In this document: one piece after another, positions 35,401-43,589 of the stretch | Position numbering within the stretch: the stretch's first letter is position 1 | Layout: every line of letters starts with the position of its first letter | DNA from: Berkiella sp963829835 | GTDB lineage: Bacteria > Pseudomonadota > Gammaproteobacteria > Berkiellales > Berkiellaceae | Reading direction: 5' to 3' | Length of the DNA stretch: 64,000 nt | NCBI GenBank assembly: GCA_963829835.1 | Contig: CAWHKC010000004.1 | Location: forward strand, 2,170,001 to 2,234,000 | The notes under the pieces: generated by a model | Told to the model about the DNA's origin: nothing | What the model saw: the letters and a program-made list of their open reading frames with translations, nothing else | The model's database searches: none | Position numbers and translations under genes: made by a program

Positions 35401-37917
35401 TCTTTTATTAGGTTCACTCAATTGATCAAAGGGGATCCCTTTATTTTGCACAATGAATTGAAAAGGATTTGGGATCTCACTTAACGGTTTGGATGAAAAA
35501 AGGTTTGATACCTCAGCTTTTGCTTGATTAAATATTTTTTCTTGGTTTAGTGCTTGATTACCCTGAATTATCACACCTACTTGTGTTTCGAGCTCAGCTA
35601 ATTGAGCTAATAGCGGATGTTGCTTGCCGCTTTCTAAACCTGTAATGGAACGATCGAAATTTGAAATGTTTCCTCGAATTTGAGCAATGACATGATGAAG
35701 TTTTGCAATTTCATCTGGAGATAATTTTTTAAAATCGGTATCTATCGCTTTAACTTTAATTTTTTCTGTTAACTGTTTCATCGCTAACATTAGTTTATTT
35801 TCTATGCTTGCTAATTTGCTTTGATGCTTGAATAAAATTGGAATTATATTGTGCCCATCTGCAGCTGTTTTGTAATCAATTACCATTTTTTGATAAGCTT
35901 CAAGATACTTGCCATTAAGTGAATTTATTGTAATTGCTAATTTTGATGGGCTTGAATGCACATATTCATTAATTATCGTTGATTGCGATTCCGCTCTACT
36001 GATTAAATCTCTTTGAATTTCTAACTCAAGCCCCAATGGCTCAATTTCATCATAGAGACGTTGGATCTCGTTTTCCCTTTGCTTTACCGATTTAGGTTTG
36101 TACCCAAAGAAAGAGGCAACTCTTCCAAGAATTGAGGATTTTTGATTTCTTTCTTCATCTTTCAAAGCACTAAGCGCTTTAACTTTTATATTCATTTCTT
36201 CAGATACGCTTTCTATCCGCACGGCCTTTTTGGCAATATAATGCTCAAGGTCCTCACTGGATAATGATCGAATATCATCATTTGCTTTTAACTTATAAGC
36301 ATCTCTAAAATTCTTATATTTTTCCTCAAGTGTTTTCAAGATGGTATGTCTATGAATATATTCAGGGTCGGTTTTGCCTTTAGTGCTAACTTTGGCAAAA
36401 TCTTGAAGTGCTTTTTTATATTCACGCATTGAATTAAGGTAATTTTGAGTGAGTTCTTCGTCAGAATATTCTTTCCATTGCCCTTTACCTATAAGCTTAT
36501 CTCTTCTAGCTTGTTGTTCTTGAACTTCCGCTGCGATTTTTTTTGTCCATTGTGCATCGACATATTTCATCACATCGGGCATTCTTCTTTGAGCCAAGTT
36601 GACTTCTTTTTTCAAGTTTTGTAATACATAGCCGTCTATAGCATACTTCTTCAAATTCAACCAATTCATTGCAAAGCCAACAATGCCATATCCCAATAAC
36701 TTGTTAACACCTGAAAAATCTTCTCCAACTATCTCTCCAATATTTTTTGTTCGTTGTGCTTTATTGATTGCAGGTATGATATTGGTTGCAGCATGAGCAA
36801 TGAGGGATACATAGTTTGATTTTTCTTGTGACAATCCTTGTTGTTTTCTTTGTTCTTGTATGCGCTGAAATTCATTCGTTACTTCTTTTTTTATTTTCTC
36901 TAAGGGGTCATCTTTTGCAGCAATATCTCTATGAGCGTATTCTACGAATTCCTTTTTCTTTTCTTTAAAAACATCAAAACCGTTGGGTTGTTTTAAATTT
37001 TGATAATTGACATACAAATCATCTGCATCTGAGAATCCGAGATGTTGCGCAAGATGGTTAAGATATTCTTTAGTCTCAAGACTGTCGAGTTCTGTTAAAC
37101 CTTGTTCTTTAAGTAGTCGTTCTCTTTCTTTTATAATGGTGACCACACTGCCACCTGCCTGTGATAATGCATTTATTTTATTTAACGCATCACAAAAGCT
37201 GGCAACATGCATATACATTGCCTCAAATGAATTACCATAAGTTTCTTCGCTGATATACTTGGCTGCATCTTGAGCGTTGTTAACTTGCACTTCGCTTCCA
37301 AGTTTTTTATATTTATCTTTGCCAATTCTTTGTTCAAGCTCAGAGGGGGGTAGACCTGTCTTTGAATAATCTTCTATAGTGTTTATTTTAATTGTCGGAT
37401 TTTTTTGCAATCTATCAACTTGTATTTTCATGTAAGGAGTTGCATCTTGTTGCAGGTTTTTTATAAGGTTGTCCGTGAAATTTCTAGCTGCTTTACCAAT
37501 TAGTTTTCCCTGGAAAAATGCAAGCTCCTCTTCTTCTTGTTCTTTTCCGGATGGGTTCAAAACAGCTTCTGCGTATTTATTATAAAAAGTTAATAGTGCA
37601 CTTTGCAGTAAACCAAATGATCTCAATGCCTGAAATATAAAATTGTTTGCTTCACTATCATTTAAATTTTTATTGAGTGCCAATTTCTCTAATTCATTTT
37701 TGATTATTTCTACTTGTTTGTAATATCCTTCTCGCGTTATCGATTGATTATCAAGTGCAATACATGCCGCTTTAATATTGGTGATTTCCTCTGGGGTGGC
37801 ACTTCCAAAATCTAGTTTTGCTAATCCTTGATTAAATAAATTAATAAGATTAGTTGCTTCTAACTTCCAATCTTGAAAAAGCTTATCGTCAAATTTACCT
37901 AAGAATTGACCAATCAT
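32419..37917 (-). CDS. Giant coiled-coil protein with ankyrin-like segments
   Basis: The 1832-residue protein is almost entirely helical and charged, with long heptad-rich stretches. Around residues 1160-1270 and 1500-1610 there are ankyrin-like helices (LKEAAARGDLTNVQSIL and ALGQAFDAKKLDIVKYIF). The C-terminal 60 residues are Lys/Gln/Ser-rich. There is no signal peptide or membrane helix. I use the ATG at 37915-37917, which has GGGAG nine bases upstream, rather than the GTG seven codons earlier. It looks like a cytosol-targeted effector or scaffolding protein. The function is unknown. Confidence 0.65.
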   Translation of the reverse strand: MIGQFLGKFDDKLFQDWKLEATNLINLFNQGLAKLDFGSATPEEITNIKAACIALDNQSITREGYYKQVEIIKNELEKLALNKNLNDSEANNFIFQALRSFGLLQSALLTFYNKYAEAVLNPSGKEQEEEELAFFQGKLIGKAARNFTDNLIKNLQQDATPYMKIQVDRLQKNPTIKINTIEDYSKTGLPPSELEQRIGKDKYKKLGSEVQVNNAQDAAKYISEETYGNSFEAMYMHVASFCDALNKINALSQAGGSVVTIIKERERLLKEQGLTELDSLETKEYLNHLAQHLGFSDADDLYVNYQNLKQPNGFDVFKEKKKEFVEYAHRDIAAKDDPLEKIKKEVTNEFQRIQEQRKQQGLSQEKSNYVSLIAHAATNIIPAINKAQRTKNIGEIVGEDFSGVNKLLGYGIVGFAMNWLNLKKYAIDGYVLQNLKKEVNLAQRRMPDVMKYVDAQWTKKIAAEVQEQQARRDKLIGKGQWKEYSDEELTQNYLNSMREYKKALQDFAKVSTKGKTDPEYIHRHTILKTLEEKYKNFRDAYKLKANDDIRSLSSEDLEHYIAKKAVRIESVSEEMNIKVKALSALKDEERNQKSSILGRVASFFGYKPKSVKQRENEIQRLYDEIEPLGLELEIQRDLISRAESQSTIINEYVHSSPSKLAITINSLNGKYLEAYQKMVIDYKTAADGHNIIPILFKHQSKLASIENKLMLAMKQLTEKIKVKAIDTDFKKLSPDEIAKLHHVIAQIRGNISNFDRSITGLESGKQHPLLAQLAELETQVGVIIQGNQALNQEKIFNQAKAEVSNLFSSKPLSEIPNPFQFIVQNKGIPFDQLSEPNKRDLNKHIAASYIILLNKSISSMSIDECEKLYFGLEASRSQTKDPSLVSYYESFSQVILPKLNTALPKELSDWDAEFNRLTTLVQTAKQNTQAAQSWFRNFFGRTSVEDTKAHEVAVLEYYQRFATQYLSIASQFYPSLDHADLTAHIQRLNDINNKLQAILKIDSTNQTLLAISKECQQRIETASNLDRSHSSLAHSLPTAISQADENAQKLIALEKEIDQTIISKHVVPSLAEYQNLIRQISTNRDIVEQQMKEMDSRFGHLNPTDRSKNKDYMQWQKDKIIVKSKLEDIDKSLKDINQNKLVVLQFFHDISQKKKPTLNMPPLSTDDLGKGLILAIVNGNDCVPNLLNAAKIDSSYLTLALKEAAARGDLTNVQSILHYRKDINFDVRDSIKQANANIPSDNTSLDEPHRKVLHYLLMNSSFIPSVNDANDRKALEEILTKLNSNNANLSSVQMNLIDSDGPKLETIRQYFVLQADLIASLDGEYRVLLSKTAKINDKDSSEYLQLKEEIDHFYGKLNRIDDIGKALESYYPYTDNKDRKAKLLSTWQNELKKMTSKLDDEVQRILAPPSIDVQETPKVAMQQPPKIESVQNVSKVKHEKRAQQTQSLSEQPTQPEKIPDSDYQFKNANQKLQEMLSRPWPSASRLKTILTELKGNLTPENKDEYNSILSSALNQLTKNDRVEAFTVVLSFVEDKQLKHELIRNALGQAFDAKKLDIVKYIFENRLFTIENQQVDLQFFMDIFKSQADATVKALIVSYVPLALNEDIRNLMQGSDLANESTISEIEPDKALWFYQADQDKPHLAELQKAYQFCEKTLIDIEDDIFWRFANIGSPFQEAMSSSHLSLEDLQRLENQIDERKKAFQEQVKALKSLKQQYVDSIKNASPKIISNEARLTEHIEKWDRNLVSIISKATVSMTKTLNELKTELEELKKGIKAKQQVVDSAGTTDMTQKRQPNLSFSKDKKEGSEVLPSSDNTSEPSVPPPKTRKTTR

Positions 37918-38163
37918 TTTATTATTCTCCCTTATCACTAAGACTGAGAATTGGCTGAGCTACACTTTTTAATATTTAGACAATATTTGTGATTTTAAAG
38001 TTTCCTCAGTGTTACTTAGTGCGGGTACACTATATACCTGACTAAATGTTCAGTTTATTCCTAGCCTAGGCAAGTAACGTACATTCTATTAATATTATTG
38101 TTAGGACACTTGTTAAAAGTTATTTATTTAACAAAAAATTCAATTAAATAGGGTAGAGTAAAC

Positions 38164-38769
38164 ATGCAAAAAGGGCCTATTCCCCTTAAAGTGATTAAAA
38201 CGGAAAGACTTTTAATTCGCCCTGTACGCTCTACTGATGCGCCATTAATGCATGAAGCCATGAAAGCGAGTTTTCCCGATCTCAAGCAATGGATGCCATG
38301 GGCTCAATCATTGGCTTCTGTCAGAGATACAGAAGTTTATCTCATCCATGGTGAGCGGATCTGGAGTTCTCCAGCACAAGAAGGGGTTGAGCAACCTCTT
38401 CAAATTATGGATCCCACTAATCGACACTATATCGGTGCTACTGGTATTAAACCTGCCAATTTATTGATACCAAGTTTCGAGATTGGATATTGGGTTAATC
38501 AACAATATGCAGGAAAGGGATTAATTACAGAAGCAATGAATGTATTAACCCGCTATTTATTTCAAGTGTTAAAAGCCAAGCGGGTTGAGATTAATTGCGA
38601 AGAAGATAATGTTAGAAGCGCAAAAGTAGCATTGAGATTGAATTATGATCTTGAAGGAAAACTTCGTAATCATCGTTTCAATGCCAGCGGTCAGAAAATT
38701 ACAAATTCAATGATTTATTCTTGTATCGATGTCGCAAAGCTTCCCCCCATGCCATTTCATTGGGACTAA
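38164..38769 (+). CDS. GNAT acetyltransferase (RimJ/RimL-like)
   Basis: The 201-residue protein has the RimJ/RimL N-terminal pattern TERLLIRPVRSTDAPLMHEA, the acetyl-CoA-binding QYAGKGLITEAM and the family's EINCEEDNVRSAKVALRLNY. It transfers acetyl groups to amines, perhaps a ribosomal protein N-terminus or an antibiotic. The SMR pump gene starts 21 bases downstream. Confidence 0.88.
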   Translation: MQKGPIPLKVIKTERLLIRPVRSTDAPLMHEAMKASFPDLKQWMPWAQSLASVRDTEVYLIHGERIWSSPAQEGVEQPLQIMDPTNRHYIGATGIKPANLLIPSFEIGYWVNQQYAGKGLITEAMNVLTRYLFQVLKAKRVEINCEEDNVRSAKVALRLNYDLEGKLRNHRFNASGQKITNSMIYSCIDVAKLPPMPFHWD

Positions 38770-38790
38770 CATCCAAGGCAAGGACAGTTA

Positions 38791-39120
38791 ATGCATTATC
38801 TCTATTTAATGATTGCCATTATGGCAGAAGTTGTAGCCACAAGTGCATTAAAAGCAGCAAATGAATTTACTAACCTTATACCAAGCTTGATGGTGATACT
38901 TGGATATATCATTGCTTTTTATTGTTTAATGCTGAGTTTAAGAGGGATCCCATTAGGGGTTGCTTATGCTATTTGGTCTGGAGTTGGGATAGTCTTAGTC
39001 GCTTTAGTGGGGTATTTCTACTATAAACAAAGTTTAGATATTCAAGCCATCATTGGCATAGCGTTAATTATACTTGGAGTATTCACGATTCAATTGTTTT
39101 CAAATACAACGGTCCATTAA
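38791..39120 (+). CDS. Small multidrug resistance (SMR) efflux protein
   Basis: The 109-residue protein has four membrane helices and the SMR signature, with the essential Glu13 in MAEVVATSALKAA and the central GVAYAIWSGVGIVLVALVGY. EmrE-type pumps exchange protons for cationic toxic compounds. The TTL-like gene starts three bases after its stop. Confidence 0.95.
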   Translation: MHYLYLMIAIMAEVVATSALKAANEFTNLIPSLMVILGYIIAFYCLMLSLRGIPLGVAYAIWSGVGIVLVALVGYFYYKQSLDIQAIIGIALIILGVFTIQLFSNTTVH

Positions 39121-39123
39121 ATC

Positions 39124-40182
39124 ATGACGGAGAAAGTTAATAAATTTCATTTTTATTCTTCTCGTATGGCAACCAAATTTCATATTGCCCGTCGATTGCT
39201 TGCAAGTGGTTGGGAGGAAGCACCACAACCAGAACATGCACTGTTTACAGATAAAAATTTAACCTTAAATGATGAGATTTCAAAACAAGTTGAATATAAA
39301 CACTTGCTTGCAGCCCTTGTTGCCAAATCTTGCTTCGATGTCATGCCAATCACCTATAATGTGAATGATCAAAATTTTGAACAAGTATTTGCCAAAATGA
39401 TCTATGAGCATTATCTAGGCGGACAATCGCAAAAATTCAATGAACTGAAATGGATCTTAAAGCCTTCAATGTTGAATAATGGTGATAATATATTCTTATT
39501 TAACAATGTTGATGAATTAAAAGCGCACTACGCTAATCCCAAACGTTTGGGCGGTGATCATGTCATTCAACAATATATTACCAACCCGGATTTGATTGAT
39601 GGGAGAAAATATACTTTCAGAGTCAGTGGCGTTTTCACAAATTATGCTGGGGTATTTTTAAATAAACAAGGTTATATCAATATCAGCGCTCATCCGTTTC
39701 AGCTCAATGATGGATTTAGAAATAAAAAGGTTCATATCACTAATTATGTTCTCGATGGTGAATTTGCGCATATTGAGCAACGCTCTACTCAAACACTTAA
39801 TAATTTCCCTGCCATTTATCAACAAATGTGCACTATCGTAACTCAAGTCTTGAAGGCATTGTTAAAGTCTTTCCCTGATTATTTAAAACCACAAGCAACG
39901 AAGATTTTTGAAATATTTGGTTTTGATTTTATGCTCGATAACAACGGAAAAGTTTGGTTAATTGAAATAAACCAAGCGCCAGATGCTCCAACGTTTGAAG
40001 AGAATGCTTTAGACAAAATTCTATGGGATGTATTTTGGCAGGATATTATCGATGAGTTTGTATTGCCAATTGCTTTAAATTCAAAGCCAAAACACGATTA
40101 TGCACGTTTTACCCAATTATTGAATCAAAGTGAGTGTTATTCACCTCTTCGCTCTTTATGGTATAGACTTTTTAAAGCTTAA
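39124..40182 (+). CDS. Tubulin-tyrosine-ligase-like ATP-grasp protein
   Basis: The 352-residue protein matches the TTL family of ATP-grasp ligases. It has WILKPS at residues 110-115 (ATP-binding Lys113), LIDGRKYTFRVSG near 157-169, and FGFDFMLD...WLIEINQAPD with Asp268, Glu281 and Asn283 as the metal ligands. Eukaryotic members add Tyr, Glu or Gly to tubulin or other proteins. Bacterial ones modify unknown partners. It is probably co-transcribed with the SMR gene. Host cytoskeletal targeting is an interesting but unproven idea. Confidence 0.82.
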   Translation: MTEKVNKFHFYSSRMATKFHIARRLLASGWEEAPQPEHALFTDKNLTLNDEISKQVEYKHLLAALVAKSCFDVMPITYNVNDQNFEQVFAKMIYEHYLGGQSQKFNELKWILKPSMLNNGDNIFLFNNVDELKAHYANPKRLGGDHVIQQYITNPDLIDGRKYTFRVSGVFTNYAGVFLNKQGYINISAHPFQLNDGFRNKKVHITNYVLDGEFAHIEQRSTQTLNNFPAIYQQMCTIVTQVLKALLKSFPDYLKPQATKIFEIFGFDFMLDNNGKVWLIEINQAPDAPTFEENALDKILWDVFWQDIIDEFVLPIALNSKPKHDYARFTQLLNQSECYSPLRSLWYRLFKA

Positions 40183-40270
40183 AATTAGCCATCTATCTTT
40201 TTTCACTTGTTGCGCCAATAGCAATCTGTTAACTTCTAACTTAATAGTTTTATAGGCTTTTGAGGATAAT

Positions 40271-40471
40271 GTGAATCAAGGTCCAAAAGAAGAAGAGCTG
40301 GAAGAATGGCTCGGCGCTGATATTTGCGAAGAGATGTGTGGACCACCAAATGCGCCCAATACACTGCTTTGGTTAGCAAATTCTTTTTGTTGGGGAGTTA
40401 CACAGGTTCCCACTTTAATTTCTGAACTATTCCACTGTGATTTCGATAAAAAATCCAATAAAATCAATTAA
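40271..40471 (+). CDS. Small acidic protein of unknown function
   Basis: The 66-residue product starts at GTG with GAGG five bases upstream. The first 20 residues are very acidic (PKEEELEEWLGADICEEMCG). The rest has four aromatic residues and four Cys in all. A hairpin terminator follows at 40492-40509. It has no known relative that I can name. Confidence 0.5.
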   Translation: MNQGPKEEELEEWLGADICEEMCGPPNAPNTLLWLANSFCWGVTQVPTLISELFHCDFDKKSNKIN

Positions 40472-40491
40472 TTTCATCTTCGCTTTCTTGT

Positions 40492-40509
40492 GATGAGTAT
40501 TCACTCATC
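40492..40509 (+). terminator. Rho-independent terminator-like hairpin
   Basis: GATGAGT and ACTCATC pair around a four-base loop, followed by a T-rich run, just after the stop of the small acidic protein gene. Confidence 0.55.
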
Positions 40510-40634
40510 GCTATGTTTTGTCACAGCTTTTTTTATCCTTATTTTTACAGATTGCGTCTTTTTTCAGTAGTTTTTGCCTCCCTTTGGACTATCTCTCACC
40601 TTATGGACCTATTAACAAAGAGGTGAGGTAATCA

Positions 40635-41213
40635 ATGGGAAATGAGATAAATAAAAATGAGAGCTTGAGAAAACAGTTATTAAATATTGCAGTAATGGCT
40701 GGTGGCAGCTGGTTAATATGGTATTTATCGGGCCCTTTAACTGCAGAAATCGGGCGTGCTGGTTATGAATGGATATACGACAAACTTTGGGGGACGCCAA
40801 CTTTCTTTAGTAGTAGATTTTTCGAATGGGCATTTGTTTATACGCCCAATCGAAGCCATCTTGAAAACTGGTTATATAATTATGCTGAGTATGCTGGTCC
40901 ATTACTGGCTGCACCTTTATTATATAAATTGCCTGATTTAATTAGAAATCGGGTTAGAAAGCGACTAGATCAACTTTCCTCCTTGGCAAATTCCACTGAG
41001 GAAGCAGATTCAAAATATGTGCTGAACGAGTTAGGCCGTGTAGTCGAAAAATTACAGGATGGTTCAACCGAAGAGCGAGAGGCATTAGCACAAAATGATG
41101 CTAGTATGCCTTATCTACTTAGAAGTCGTTCTCGGGTAGTATCATCCATAATCCCTTGCAGTGTTGCGAAGCAGCTGGATAATAATAGGTCGGTTTTAAC
41201 GCATAGTGTCTAA
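40635..41213 (+). CDS. Membrane-associated protein of unknown function
   Basis: The 192-residue product is not recognised. It begins MGNEINKNESLRKQLLNIAV with a probable helix (residues 16-32), a second hydrophobic patch at 85-95 and a helical, charged C-terminal half. GAGGTAATC precedes the ATG. It ends at a bidirectional terminator. Confidence 0.55.
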   Translation: MGNEINKNESLRKQLLNIAVMAGGSWLIWYLSGPLTAEIGRAGYEWIYDKLWGTPTFFSSRFFEWAFVYTPNRSHLENWLYNYAEYAGPLLAAPLLYKLPDLIRNRVRKRLDQLSSLANSTEEADSKYVLNELGRVVEKLQDGSTEEREALAQNDASMPYLLRSRSRVVSSIIPCSVAKQLDNNRSVLTHSV

Positions 41214-41235
41214 GAAAATGTTGATTAGAAAGGCA

Positions 41236-41258
41236 AAGTGCTGATGAGGTCAGCACTT
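41236..41258. terminator. Bidirectional terminator between convergent genes
   Basis: AAGTGCTGA and TCAGCACTT form a nine-base stem with a five-base loop, located between two converging genes. Confidence 0.7.
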
Positions 41259-41261
41259 GCT

Positions 41262-41594
41262 TCAATTATTGATTATTTTTTTGAGATTAAATAGTGTGCA
41301 GTGATGTGTTGATTTTTTTCTAAGACGTTCAACGACTTTGTGTGATTCTTCTTTTGATAAGCCTAATATATCAGCAACTTGATCCCATGAAAAACGTTGT
41401 TGGTAATGTAAAATTAAGGCGGCTCTTTCTTTAGGCTCTAAAGTAGATGCTGCTAGTTTGAAGGGGTGTTCAGTTTTTTCGACAATAGCATGTTTAAAGT
41501 TCTTTGATTGTTTCCAATCGGTCAACCTATCAGTTAAAACATGATGAAACCATGGCTTATATTTTGCATTGGATTGTTTTGATAGTTGCCACAT
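41262..41594 (-). CDS. Small sigma-70 region-4-like DNA-binding protein
   Basis: The 110-residue protein has, at residues 53-95, a helix-turn-helix with LEPKERAALILHYQQRFSWD and QVADILGLSKEESHKVVERL, like region 4 of ECF sigma factors. No sigma region 2 precedes it; the first 50 residues are unrelated. I start at the ATG at 41592-41594, two codons after a TTG. It could be a split sigma factor or an anti-activator. Confidence 0.6.
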   Translation of the reverse strand: MWQLSKQSNAKYKPWFHHVLTDRLTDWKQSKNFKHAIVEKTEHPFKLAASTLEPKERAALILHYQQRFSWDQVADILGLSKEESHKVVERLRKKSTHHCTLFNLKKIINN

Positions 41595-41698
41595 TTTCAA
41601 TTCTTTCCGCCATCCTTTACTCCATGTTTAAATTATAATGGCTCTTATTTAAATTTGCTTAATGCGAACATTCACAGTGGATTTAATTTCGTGTCAAC

Positions 41699-42040
41699 TT
41701 AGCACTCACCAGGATGTAGTTCACACCATTTACTGTCATGTTCATGACGTTTTTTCTCACATCGTCCAGGATGACGATCGCAGAAACTTGCTTGCTCATC
41801 TCTTTCTATTTCCTGCTCATAACGTTCATATGCACGTGCACGTTCTTGGTCGCGTTTAAATCGACATTCTTCTGGATTTTTTGCACACCAAATTTCATCT
41901 TGTTTATTTTCAATGATATTTTCTATAACAGGACTCTCAACTGAAGTGGGTATTGTTTTCTCGGCTGTTGTTGCAAAGACACTCAATGAGCTACTGCTAA
42001 TGCCGATAGTGCAAATGAGAGCTAAGGTGGAATACTGCAT
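41699..42040 (-). CDS. Small exported Cys-rich protein with three WC-x4-P-x2-C repeats
   Basis: The 113-residue protein has a signal peptide (MQYSTLALICTIGISSSSLS) and three copies of an aromatic-Cys-x4-Pro-x2-Cys motif: WCAKNPEEC, FCDRHPGRC and WCELHPGEC. An acidic and basic helix separates the first from the other two. AAGGA precedes the ATG. It is probably periplasmic with internal disulphides or metal binding. Confidence 0.65.
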   Translation of the reverse strand: MQYSTLALICTIGISSSSLSVFATTAEKTIPTSVESPVIENIIENKQDEIWCAKNPEECRFKRDQERARAYERYEQEIERDEQASFCDRHPGRCEKKRHEHDSKWCELHPGEC

Positions 42041-42145
42041 ATACTGTCCTTTTACAGAGACTGTATTTTTTTATGAAAAATAAGTTTTTGAATGATATAA
42101 AGTAACATAGCTGTTTTATGATTATGATTGATAGGTGCATATACA

Positions 42146-43015
42146 ATGAGTTTGCTTGCTAAGAAAGAATTGCCAATCGGCATCTTTGATTCCGGCATTG
42201 GTGGTTTAACCGTGTTGCGTGCCTTGCAGGCGGCTCTTCCTCATGAGCACTTCTTATACTTGGGGGATACAGCAAGATTACCTTATGGCACCAAGAGCCC
42301 ACAAACTGTAAAAAATTATGCCTTAAACGCAAATGATATTTTGGTAGCAACGGGTGTGAAAGCACTGGTTGTGGCTTGTAATACCGCAACGGCAGTTGCC
42401 TTGGAAGCCTTGCAAGAAAAATTTTATCCACTTCCAGTTATTGGGGTTATTCAGCCAGGTGCCGTTGCCTCTTTAAGTCTGTCTTCAAATGGTCCCATTG
42501 TGGTGCTAGCCACAGAAAGCACAGCCAAATGGCATGCTTACCGAAAGATCCTCATCGAATTGGCGCCACATCGCCAAGTGATTGAATGGCCTTGTTCTCT
42601 ATTAGTGGCCTTGGCTGAAGAGGGGTGGTGTGAAGGACCCTTAGTAGAGCAAATTATTTTAAAATTATTAGCGCCATTATTGGATCAATTAAAAAATGTT
42701 CAACCAGCTTGTATGTTACTGGGTTGCACTCATTTTCCAGTCTTAAGATCAGCTATTCAAAATGTGATTGGCAATACGCCCATTATTGATCCTGCTCATA
42801 CGGTAGCAGAGGAATTAATAGCTTTATTATCCGAACAAAATTTATTACGTTCCAATGCACAACCGCCAATAACGCAATTTATGGCAACCGATGGCGTTGA
42901 ACGTTTTGCACGTGTTGCGCAAACATTTTTAGGCTATCCCATCACACCGGAGCAGGTGGAGTTGGTGACGGTGATTCCGAAATTGATTACGCCTTCGAAG
43001 AAAGCTGCTAGCTAA
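42146..43015 (+). CDS. murI: Glutamate racemase
   Basis: The 289-residue protein has the N-terminal GIFDSGIGGLTVL, the first catalytic Cys78 in VACNTATAVAL and the second, Cys194, in LGCTHFPVL. It makes D-glutamate for peptidoglycan. I use the ATG at 42146 with AGGTG upstream; a TTG six codons earlier is possible but less likely. Confidence 0.96.
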   Translation: MSLLAKKELPIGIFDSGIGGLTVLRALQAALPHEHFLYLGDTARLPYGTKSPQTVKNYALNANDILVATGVKALVVACNTATAVALEALQEKFYPLPVIGVIQPGAVASLSLSSNGPIVVLATESTAKWHAYRKILIELAPHRQVIEWPCSLLVALAEEGWCEGPLVEQIILKLLAPLLDQLKNVQPACMLLGCTHFPVLRSAIQNVIGNTPIIDPAHTVAEELIALLSEQNLLRSNAQPPITQFMATDGVERFARVAQTFLGYPITPEQVELVTVIPKLITPSKKAAS

Positions 43016-43024
43016 TTTCCACCG

Positions 43025-43102
43025 CCTCTACGTGTCGCGGCTTGTCCGCGGCATCCAGTTTATTCTGGATACCGCGAACAAGTCGCGGTAAGTAGGCAGA
43101 GG
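43025..43102. repeat. Palindromic repeat of the CGCGGCTTGTCCGCGG family
   Basis: The two arms pair over about 23 bases (CGCGGCTTGTCCGCGGCATC against its opposite arm) with three mismatches and a six-base loop. It lies between murI and argR, which converge. The sequence differs from the other repeat families here. Confidence 0.78.
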
Positions 43103-43130
43103 AGTTCAGCGGCACGTGGGAAGATGGGGA

Positions 43131-43586
43131 TTATTTTAGCGTCGCCAACACACTCTTAATCGACTGCAATGTCTGCGCAACCCGCGTTATGGATTTGGGC
43201 ACCACTAAAATTGTATCATCACCAGCAACGGTACCAATAATTTCAGTTTTTTCCATATGATGATCTAATAATCTGGCCACTAATGAAGCGGAGCCTGGAT
43301 GGCAATGCACCACAATCATTTGCTCATTGGCCACAATATCTATTACCAGGCTTAAGAGAATACTGGCTGAATGAGGCGGAGCTGGTTCTTTGGGTAAACG
43401 ATAAACAATTTGCCCATGCTCATTGCGGGATTTAACAGCCCCAACCTTTCGCAAAAGGCGAGACGCTTTTGATTGGTTGATTTCATGTCCTAGGATTTGC
43501 AATTGCTCACATATATCTTCTTGGGTGGCAACAGCACCGCGCATAAGTAGTTCTCTAAGGTCATCTTCTAATTGTTTAATACTCAT
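43131..43586 (-). CDS. argR: Arginine repressor
   Basis: The 151-residue protein has the N-terminal winged helix (LEDDLRELLMRGAVATQEDI, QSKASRLLRKVGAVKS) and the C-terminal oligomerisation domain with the arginine-binding GTVAGDDTILVV. It represses arginine biosynthesis genes in response to arginine. The MASE1 gene lies three bases upstream in the same direction. Confidence 0.94.
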   Translation of the reverse strand: MSIKQLEDDLRELLMRGAVATQEDICEQLQILGHEINQSKASRLLRKVGAVKSRNEHGQIVYRLPKEPAPPHSASILLSLVIDIVANEQMIVVHCHPGSASLVARLLDHHMEKTEIIGTVAGDDTILVVPKSITRVAQTLQSIKSVLATLK

Positions 43587-43589
43587 ATA

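Noticed and set aside
40230..40252. PmrA-box-like TTAAC...CTTAAT before the small acidic protein gene
   Set aside because: The spacing between the two TTAA words is 12 rather than the 11 expected for PmrA sites, and it is a single weak case in AT-rich DNA.
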